From: Motacilla alba alba
Lineage: Eukaryota; Chordata; Aves; Passeriformes; Motacillidae
Assembly (NCBI RefSeq): GCF_015832195.1
Contig: NC_052045.1
Location: 2,852,001 to 2,916,000 of the forward strand
Length of the DNA stretch: 64,000 nucleotides
Reading direction: 5' to 3'
How positions within the stretch are numbered: position 1 is the first letter of the stretch; the number at the start of each line of letters is the position of its first letter. Under the pieces are notes generated by a model. The model had not been told where the DNA came from and ran no database searches. It saw only the letters and a list, made by a program, of their open reading frames with translations. A program made the position numbers and the translations under genes. Below are positions 55,651-64,000 of this stretch, piece after piece.

Positions 55651-55745
55651 TTTTTGCTTGTTTGTTTTTTGTTTGCTTGGTTTTGATTTTTCAGTTGGTT
55701 TGTTTGGTTTTGGTTTTTGTTTGGGTTTTTTGGGTTTGTTTGTTT
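55651..55745. repeat. G/T-rich low-complexity tract
   Basis: TTTGTTTG, GGTTTTGG and GGGTTTTTTGGGTTTG words, nearly free of A and C on this strand. It is the third such T/G tract in the window (others at 37.2 and 46.8 kb). Confidence 0.85.
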
Positions 55746-56950
55746 AATTGATGATACTCAGAACGCTGCTTTGTTCAGTTTTGTTCTGTGTTTTGGTTTT
55801 TGATTTTTTTTTCAATGGCTGCTATGCTGGGGCAGAAATTTTGTCCTGTGGTTTGAAAACAAAGACGTGCCATGAGTGCAAAAGGAAATAAATTGAAAAC
55901 AAAGAGAAGGAGACTCCCAGTCTGTACTGACAATGGAATGTGTGGCCAGGAGCATGGGGTCAGTCCGAATGGACTTTTCCAAGGGCTCCTGTGTGAGGCA
56001 CAGCTGGCTGGATGTGCAATCCTTGGATGTCAGACTCATCACACAGCCCATGGCCAGACTCAAGGAGGGGAATCCTTTGATTTGGGATGATGAGAAGCCT
56101 CCCCTGTGCCAGTTTAAACTCATTTCATTGCACCAGCTCTCGTTATTTCCCTTTTCTCTGTGGCATTCAAAGCTAAAACAGGAGATTAATATTCACTTTT
56201 GTGTCTGTACCCTCTGTTGTTCCCTCTTAAGGAGAAAAGTGTTGAGGAGCCCTTATTTATTTTTAATAGAACTCCTGATGTGCGCCGTGGTTTGCTGGAG
56301 TTCAAACCACTCTACATCCCAGGCTGGGGTGAGGCAGGCTGTACACTGCTTTTTGCTGAACTTCTTATAATAAAAGTAGCTCCAGGCTGTGTCAAAGATG
56401 AACCTGCTCGTGGGACTCTGCAGATTCAGAGCTGGAAAGGGTGAAAAGCAGCGGAGTTTTTGGTGTGGGCGTTTTTTTTTTTAATGTCTCCATTATATTT
56501 TGTATTAAAAGCTTCTAGCACCTGCTGCTTAAGAGATCTTTTGATCCTTAACTCTAGGAACCTGGGGGCTTTAAGAGCACAGGCTGCCAAAGTGCCACTT
56601 ATGGGAACTGGAGGGAATTTTGCAAGCAAAAACAACAACAAAAGATTGGCAGAGGAGCGGAGTGATCTGTGATGGCTTTTGTCTCTATCAAATTTTAACC
56701 TGCTTCAAAAGATTTACATAAAAAGTTATAAGCATCCCTAAATTTCTTATTATTTTTTGTTCAGGTGTCACATCCTGTATATGCAGGAACACTGTATAAC
56801 AGGCTTTTACTGAATTTGCAATTCTTTGGGTCTTTTTCCTTTAAGGAAGCGAACACTGAATGCTAAACTTCAGAAAGAATTGTAAACTAATTAAAGGGCC
56901 TTTCTGGATTTCTGGATATAGAATTATTTATCTTTACATGTTCCTTCAAA

Positions 56951-57020
56951 GATCATTGAATGGTTTGAGGTAGAAAGGATTTTAAAATCATCCAGTACCA
57001 ATTCATGGCAAGGATACAAA
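56951..57020 (-). mobile_element. CR1 LINE fragment, 3' end, old
   Basis: The plus strand reads ATTGAATGGTTTGAGGTAG, then AAAGGATTTTAAAATCATCC and ATTCATGGCAAGGATAC. This corresponds to the reverse complement of the CR1 terminus (GAATGGTTTGGGTTGGAAAGG and following) with many substitutions. About 70 bp are recognisable. Orientation is minus. Confidence 0.7.
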
Positions 57021-60000
57021 TATAAGTTTGCTTTAGGGGGGATATACAAATAAATACACACACAAACTTATATCCCATACTTACACTGATTTTTCCTGTA
57101 GGTTGGTGAGTTTGTATATATTTATATTTGCACATGCATGTGCACACTCTGGTTTTGAAGCACTTGCAGCATCTCCACTTTAGCTGGGAGTAATATTTTA
57201 GGTCACATTGAAAAGCTGGATTGAATTTGTATTTAAGAGTTGAGCCTGAAGGGTCTCTCTCAAGCTATGGAGCTGAAACTGGACCAGAAGTGTTGTCTTC
57301 TATAAAGACTTGTGTTTTTTCTGGTTTCTAATTTGTCAGGGGCTTCACACCACCCTCACGCTCTCCTGTCTATTTTTTTCCTCTACTTAGTTCCACATGG
57401 CTTTTAAGTGTCTGACAAAACATCTTGGTTGAACTGTTGACATTTTCCCTCCCTGATTCCTTTGCCTCTATTATTTGACGTGTTTTTCTTGCATTTTGAC
57501 CATTTCAGTCATTCAGTGCTGACAATGTAACTTTTCTCTGCTCACATTTAATTTGTGTTGAAATGTGGGTGTTGGAGATGTTTTGACTTATGTCCCTCCA
57601 GATGTACGAGCAGAATTTTCAGTGTGCCATATGGGAGCACAGAAACAGTAGACATAAAGCTTTATTAACCTTACAACAGAAAATTTAAGTTGTTATGGAA
57701 CACTTTGTCATCAAAGCCACTCTAAATACAACATTTTTCTACAAGAAAGCCCAGTACAAAAGAAATAATTCCAGGCAGGTGTTTACATTTTATTTGTGTG
57801 ACATAATGACCATGACTTTTCAGCTCTGTGAGCTCTGGTGGAACATTCTGGGCTTAGCATTGGTTTTGGTCCAATTATCCCAGAAGAAAAAGGAAAGCAC
57901 AAAGCAGAGCAGAAGAACCCCATGAGCAGAGACTCTTGTGAGTTCCACCAAAAACCAGACATTGGACACACACAGCACTTACTCATCACCCTGTAAGGAA
58001 AACAAGAAAAAGCAAATTGATTTTTTTATATGGAATACATGAATTTTTTAATTACCCCACAAGAGTGGTTGCTGCACAGTCACCAGCGCTTCACAGAGCC
58101 AGCATTCCAATTGCACATATTGGATTTACTCTGATGGGTCATATATGAAATTGTACACAAACACAGCCTGACACCTTTTAATTGATTTTCCACTATTATG
58201 ATATTGTTGGGCCTTGTTTTACTGCTATCAACAGTTTTTGAATAACAGCTGCACTGGAGAATTCTAAATTCTATCATGGATTTTCTCCAAAAAGAGAGAC
58301 TTATAATTTCATTTTATTCAACTGTTCAAGTCATGTCAATTATGCCCAGTGCCTGTCTTTGAAAGGGATGTCCCAGCGCTTACGTTACCAAGCAGGAGGC
58401 TTTTTTAAGATTGTTGAAAGCAGAAATTAATATCAAGACTTCTTTCCCCAGGGGTAAAACGTGTCGTACCTGGATTTTGATGCCACATATTCCTGTCATC
58501 ATTTTATTATTTGATCCAGTTACTTCAACTGAACAAAAGACATGAAAAATCCACTGAGGACTCCATAAATGGCCCTTGTACCATAGATAGAATATCTTTG
58601 GAAAAATCTATTTCATTTTGCTTTTGACTGTCTCATCAGTAAGTACAGATATTGCCAAAATAACAGTCAGACCTTAGAAAAAATCTAAAGCCAGGTTTGC
58701 AGGTGGCCAATAGGAAATGAATATTTAACATCAAAACAAAGGCAGAAGTGGAGAAATCAATAACCTTTGACAAGTAACTTACAGTCTAGAGAGACTCTTA
58801 ATATATGGTCACTGTAGCTCTGCAAATAAATAAGAATTTCCCCATTAAGAATCAAAATTATTTCGGGTAATAAATCATGAAAAATAATTTCCTGGAAAGT
58901 TGTTTATAAAGACAGTAGGAAACCAGAATACAGCTGACAGATGCAGTATCTGCTTCTTGATTTTATTTATTTATTCTTTCTCTCTGCTCACTGGAACTCA
59001 GGAGAATATACAGTATAACCAGCAGCACAAATCCCAGTGAAAAATGTTGGTCCTGACTGCATTCCAGTGCAGGCAAAGCATGCTGTAAATAATGCTCTTC
59101 CTTTTTTCCCCACCTCATTATTAGCTTCTCCCCAGTGCTGACTCTATCAGAGCACTTCTGTGTCAGTATCTGTAAATTATTGGCACCCTATTGATCTGAT
59201 ACTGAGGACAGCAGGGATGTATTTAAATCTCAGCTTTGGTGTAGAAGTGTGTGCTGCATTTTATTGCCAGAATTCCCTCCCTGAGAGGGTGAATCTATTA
59301 GAAACCAGTGAGACTGGAAACCCTGGGCTGGAGCCTTTATCCCTCTGTCCCCACAGCTATCCCAGCAGAGATTCCCATCAAATGTGCTTCACTTTTAGCA
59401 GAAATTCCCTTCTGCTGGGGGAGCTCAGCCTCTCCCCTGCAGGAGCTCAGAGAGACCACGGGGATGGGCTGAGGCAGGAGTGCCCCCAGCTCTAGAGAAT
59501 TCTCAGCACATTAACTCTTCACTTCCTCAGCCTATAGACACTTCCTGAGCAAAGTTCAGGTATTTCTGCTTCGTTCTGAGTTATTTATTTATTTAGATAC
59601 GGTGGCAGTGCTGTCCTTTGGCTTTGCTGTTTAATACTCTGCTGATTATCCAGCTTGGAGAGGACTTTCGGGGTCCTGAGGTCAGCGTCTGTAAACGCTG
59701 TTGGTTTCTGGCCATAGCTCATTATGTGAAGATATTAGAAAGGTTGTCAGACCTTTTCTGTGACTTTGGCACCCGAGGAGAGAACACGCATATAATGTCA
59801 AAAGAGTTACTTTTGACTTTGTGCAGGCACACACACAACCTCTCATTGTTATGCTTGAGAAGGAAACTCAAAACACTTCAGTAGTTCAGACATATTATTT
59901 TGTCAAGTCCTTACTCTGTCTTGTTGACAGAATACATTTTCTCAAAAGCTGAAATCATTCTGTCAAGGAAACTTATTTTCTGCAATAATCCTGCTTGTTG

Positions 60001-62749
60001 ACAAATGTTCAAAAGGGAAAAAAATGTTCAATTATTCTGGGAATGTTCTGCCTGGTATCTCCAGGTTTATTTATTTTGCCATGGGAAAGAACGGTTATTA
60101 GTTTGTAGGTGAACTATCCAGGCCTTGATGTAATGAAAGAAAAATGTATCTTCCTTATAAGTACGTGAGTGTGCTTTGGGGGAAGCTTTTTTCAAGGAAT
60201 GTTCAATTTTAGGTCACATTCCAAATGAGTGATCAGCACTAGGACAGGCAGGGTGTGTGTCAAGGGAGTAGAGGAAGGATGAGCAGAACCCAGACACATC
60301 TGTCATGTGTGTCAAGAAACCCAAAGAAATGGAGACACATTTCCAGGTGGACTCACCTTAATTGTTACCTATATATATAAGAAAAGGATGAGAATGATGA
60401 AAAATGTTTGCATTTCTACTTGTTTTTCCTCCAAATCACATTGGTTCCGGCGTAGGAAGGTGAATTCCAGAGTCTTGTTTTGGGTTTGGTTGTTTTGGGT
60501 TTGTTTTTTTTTCAGCTGAAGGAGTGCTGGAAACATGCCTGATTTACTCTGCTGAGTGACAGCAGCACTGGGAGCACCTCAATATTAAATTTGAGTGCAC
60601 TGACCCCTGTGGAAGGCTCCTGTGTGAGGATAAATATGTAAGGCACCATGTAGAGCATAAGTGTCACCTTTGCTTTTTGCTTCTGGGCGGCATTGGTGAC
60701 AAACTTGCACGAATTTGGGTGGGTTAGAAGTAATCTCTTGACACTCCAGTAACTCTTAATGGGATTTAAACTTTTGAGCTTTTTAAGGAACTTTGGAAAA
60801 AAACTGTTGGATACTGAAGGATGTCAGGGAAGAATTTTAAATGTCCTTTGATGGTGAGCTCTAGTTGAAGCCTTTTGCTTAAAATTTTCTCTACTGAGCA
60901 TTAGTTTAATAATTAGCCCTTATAAATTCACAGTTCTTGTAACTTTGTCTTTTCCACTGTTAATTGACAGTGATGCCTGTGTCCTTGTGCTCCATTCTTC
61001 CTCAGTTTTCCCAATAAACCTTCACTCACCTGGGCCTGCAAGAACTTATTCCAGAGATCTTTGGATTTGGTCAGGCTTCCTTTGTTCTCCAGACCCCTAT
61101 GAGTAAAATAAAATCTGTGATTTGGTTTTGGGTAATGATCTTTTTCCATTAATTGGTACCCAAAAAAGTTTTCCTTCTTTAATAGAGCAGCCACTTTTTT
61201 ATTGTGTTTCAGCTTATTCTGTTGTTCCCTGCTGTATTGTCTGCCACACTAGAATAGTGGATTTTCTTTTTTTTTTTGTCTTTTCATACCTTTCATTCAT
61301 TCTATTGATTTACCAGTCCTTTGTAGTCTTACTGTCAATGGTCTTGATCTCTTTAATTCCTAATATACAGCATTTTTGTCATACATTAAAAAAAAAGTGT
61401 CAGTCTATCTGATTTTGCACTCAAAGGAAATTCAGATTTTTGAAATAATAAGCCTTGTGATAGAACTTACACTTCTTTGGCACCTTTAGATCAAAGAAAA
61501 AAGCAACAGGGTTTTTAATAGATACTCTTAGATGTAAATCATATTGAAAGACTAAGCAAAAGTAGAACAGCCCTGACTTTCCCTTTCAGAGAGGCAGCCT
61601 CTCTATTTATTAGCTTTATCTCACTTCTCAGAACTGGTTTCACACCTGAGCATGCTCAGCAGAGTATCCAAACAGCATCCTGGAGTTCCTGCATCTCGTG
61701 TTCTCACCTCCACACACAAAGTTGGAAGATTGCATTTGTGTAGGACTCATTGGGTATGAGGCATTTTGGAATTCTTTGAGCTGGGGAGAGATTTAACCAA
61801 AACCAGGGGGATGAGTGCTGCTGGCTCACAGTTCTGGTTTGAGGTGCCAGATAACTTCACTGCAGCCAGCCAGCAGGTGCAGTGTGTTTCTGGGGTCAAT
61901 GTGCTGCATTCCTGGGTGAAAGAAACTTCTGGAGTTTTCCAGTATCAGCAGAGTTTTGGTGCACCTGTACTTTAACAGATTTCTTTTCCAATTTCCCTTT
62001 TCCAATTTTGCTGTTCTCAAAGCTGGTAGTACCTGGTCTGAAGTTCCAGTTACCATGCTGGTTTTAATTCAACACTCTTCAGTCTTATTCCCATTTCTCT
62101 GATGAGATGTGTTGCTGATTCTTTGTCCTCTCAAGGTGCTCACGGTGGAGGAAAAGGCTTTATTGCCAGTGGCATTAATTCATGTAGTGTATCATTTAGA
62201 GGCATCTTGTAAGTTGAAGCCTTCTATTTCTGGTTTGTTCTCCAAAGTAATGAAAGATTAAACTCAAATTAATAATTTAAAAGAATTGCTGCTAAGTTCA
62301 TTTAGCCAATTGAGTGTCTATAGAGACACCAAGACAACCTTTCATTATCTGAGCTCAAGGTAAACATGAGCACACCTAAGTAGTCCTAGATTATCATAAT
62401 AAATCATTCCAAAATATCACTCGAACTCCTCAAAGTGGTTTATCATAAATGTTATCAGTTTATTTTAAACACCTTTAGAAATCACCATCCTCTTTCAGAA
62501 GGTGGTTAAGGTACAGAATTGTGGTTCTACAGTGGCTCTGGGGAACCTGTAAATGGACATTTCTCAGCTTAATGGATGTGATGGTGCTGCAGCCCTAATG
62601 CATGGTGCTCTATTCATTCCATCCCTTTCTATCACTTCATTCTCCAGGAACTTGCCATTAGTATTTTATTCTTTTTCTCTGCTCGCTCTTATTTGATATT
62701 GATATTATATAGTGTCTTAGGGGAAAGAATTTTCTCCTGAGAGTTATTA
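57021..62749. other. Single-copy non-coding DNA, possible minus-strand exon at 61 kb
   Basis: AT-rich unique sequence with short ATTT repeats (58963-58976, 59581-59594). A GC-richer patch at 59240-59490 carries a 111-codon plus-strand ORF without recognisable domain. Near 57980 the minus strand has an excellent acceptor (TTTCCTTACAG) followed eight bases later by GTAAGT, listed in the findings. No gene is confirmed. Confidence 0.5.
61030..61096 (-). other. Possible internal exon, unproven (minus strand)
   Basis: On the minus strand the acceptor TTTTATTTTACTCATAG ends just before base 61096, and a consensus donor, CCCAG|GTGAGTG, follows base 61030. The 67 bases between are open in one frame, beginning GLENKGSLTKSKD and ending LWNKFLQAQ, entering in phase 2 and leaving in phase 0. 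Amino-acid composition is typical of a soluble helical protein segment. I cannot assign a family. It is among the better exon candidates here, but a single exon without homology is weak evidence. Confidence 0.25.
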
Positions 62750-62815
62750 AATCATAAGTTCATCAGATTGAAAGAAATCTCCAGTCCAGCATCCTACTCA
62801 GTGTAGGGTCAGCTA
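62750..62815 (-). mobile_element. CR1-like fragment, ancient
   Basis: ATCATAAGTTCATCAGATTG, then AAAGAAATCTCCAG, TCCAGCATCCTACTCA and GTGTAGGGTCAGCTA. The order matches the reverse complement of the terminus of an older CR1 subfamily (GGTTGGAAGAAATCTC, TCCAACC, CTCAAAGCAGGGTCA). It is heavily decayed and only about 65 bp long. Orientation is minus. Confidence 0.6.
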
Positions 62816-63807
62816 ACAATAACTGTTCAGAAATGATTTAGGGGTTGCAGTGGTGGTGGTGGTTTGTTGTTGTTTAATTAACTGAATTCTGTGGAATAGA
62901 ACACATTGACTAAAACCACTAAATTGTTATTACTAATTTGCTAGGTGCTTTATGAGATTTAGTTGCAGTACGGTTTTCATACCATATTTGTGAGTGCTTT
63001 TTGAAGGCAGACTCATAAGCCAACAAAGCAGAATTGGTTTGTAGTATTATAAAATCTATTCATCAGCTGTAATCCACTAGAGCACCATTAAGAAAGATAA
63101 AAAGCAATTGTCTATCCAAATCTTTTGTTTAATGTAAAGGCGTTTTCTATTCTGTTTTAGTTTATATTCTATATGAGACATTAGAATGACATGAGGCTTT
63201 AGATAACCCTTATCAAATAAGCTGTTTGCTCAGACAATTTTTTAAGCCATCTTTTTCTCTTCAGAGGTAAGACACTTCTTTTTCTCAAATAATAAAAATA
63301 CATTAAAATTGTGTAATAGGTTTAACTTAAGATTAGTAGAGCAAGAAAATGATCTACTAGGGATTGCATTCTTCTACCAAGCCACAGCAGGTCAGAGTTG
63401 CATATTAATAAGTTCCCACTTTTTCTTGACCTTGCAGAGGGGTCCTGACTCTCCTCATCATTAGCTGTGAATTGTCACATTTTTTGTAACTGAAGTTTTT
63501 TATTACTGCTGGAATGAGGCATAAAGGTTTGAATTGCTCCTGTTGGTATTTTGCTGACAAGTTGGTTGTTGATGTGTGCTGTGTAGGCTTTGAAGAGATG
63601 TTTAAAAAAGCCCTAAACAAACCAAGTAGCCCAAAACTAATGATGGTGTTGATCAGTGAGAGGAAGTCTTAACTTTTTAACAAACTCAGCTGTGCTGAAA
63701 CTTTAAAGTGGGAAGAGCAGCAGCTCTCACATCCTGTCTGGAGGGAGCGTGGGGTGTACTAAGGGTGTCTGTCCTCAGCTCCTCACCCTGATCTTGGATT
63801 TCCATAC
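62816..63807. other. Single-copy non-coding DNA, no gene recognised
   Basis: AT-rich unique sequence with a short GGT repeat (GTGGTGGTGGTGG near 62850). No ORF above 75 codons and no repeat recognised. Confidence 0.55.
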
Positions 63808-63944
63808 CTGTGCTGGGCCTCTGGTGGCTGTGACTTCTCTGTATTTCATGCCAGAGCTGTGGATTGATGTATCCATCAGAGTTCTGGAATTGGCAAATCT
63901 CCATTGTCCCTTTTGCCTCAGTAATAGCCTTGAAGTGTGGGTTA
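63808..63944 (-). other. Possible internal exon, unproven (minus strand)
   Basis: On the minus strand a long pyrimidine tract ending CTTCCTCTTCTGAG precedes base 63944, and the donor ACAG|GTATGG follows base 63808. The 137 bases are open throughout, entering in phase 2 and leaving in phase 1. The peptide runs from NPHFKAITEAKGTMEIC to HSHQRPST. The same frame stays open beyond both junctions (63686 to the window edge). Length and composition fit a vertebrate coding exon, but I recognise no family and cannot see neighbouring exons. This is the best single exon candidate in the window. Confidence 0.28.
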
Positions 63945-64000
63945 CTCAGAAGAGGAAGTTTGAAGATGGATGCCATTGCCACAAAAGCCAGGAAGGTCAC

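Larger units (their letters stand above)
54261..56950. other. Non-coding DNA with T-rich tracts, no gene recognised
   Basis: T run at 54922-54944 and a G/T-rich stretch at 55651-55745. The 162-codon minus-strand ORF at 54780-55268 runs through the T run, giving ten or more Lys in a row, and has no other recognisable feature. Confidence 0.55.

Noticed and set aside
59380..59490. Possible further CR1 fragment (GGGAGCTCAGCCT, CAGGAGCTCAGAGAGACC)
   Set aside because: Only short word matches. The order of CR1 landmarks does not continue.
1..64000. tRNA, rRNA, CRISPR or bacterial/viral gene clusters
   Set aside because: No cloverleaf landmark pairs, no regularly spaced direct repeats with unique spacers, and no dense ORFs on either strand.

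Overview
This window looks like non-coding DNA from a bird genome, most likely a songbird. It is AT-rich and CpG-poor, and I find no confident protein-coding gene, rRNA or tRNA. The bird assignment rests on at least nine recognisable CR1 LINE fragments, mostly 5'-truncated 3' ends in both orientations and of very different ages. Two stretches also resemble avian endogenous-retrovirus LTRs. There are no operons, CRISPR arrays or dense ORFs, so a prokaryotic origin is excluded. The most economical reading is a gene desert or a piece of one or more large introns.

Layout. 1-7 kb: single-copy AT-rich DNA with a CR1 scrap at 4.9 kb and a 31-bp tandem duplication at 5.4 kb. 7-9 kb: a plus-strand CR1 end (7.07 kb), a 10-bp triplicate (7.8 kb) and a 14-bp minisatellite (8.56 kb). 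9-21 kb: the longest repeat-poor stretch, with a dyad element near 10.5 kb that could be regulatory. 21-25 kb: a TA/CA microsatellite fused to a CR1 tail (21.2 kb) and an LTR-like fragment (24.2 kb). 25-34 kb: A-rich tracts (28-29 kb) and a plus-strand CR1 fragment (31.5 kb) whose fusion with unique sequence creates the longest ORF in the window. 34-38 kb: a 14-bp minisatellite beside the longest CR1 (34.77-35.33 kb), a perfect hairpin (36.34 kb) and a 40-bp GGTT-rich minisatellite (37.2 kb). 38-48 kb: unique sequence, a 213-nt uninterrupted polypyrimidine tract (41.5 kb), an 18-unit TTA array (43.04 kb), paired hairpins (45.4 kb) and T/G-rich tracts (46.7-48.0 kb). 49.4-50.8 kb: a probable solo LTR followed by a CR1. 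50.8-64 kb: mostly unique sequence with three more CR1 pieces.

No genes can be shown to work together here. The items most worth testing are a few short ORFs bounded by good splice signals, chiefly on the minus strand (63808-63944, 61030-61096, 20130-20187), and the structured repeats that can form triplex, hairpin or slipped DNA. Pseudo-exons are common in intron-sized DNA, so all exon candidates are low-confidence. Repeat family names come from remembered consensus features and were not checked by any search.
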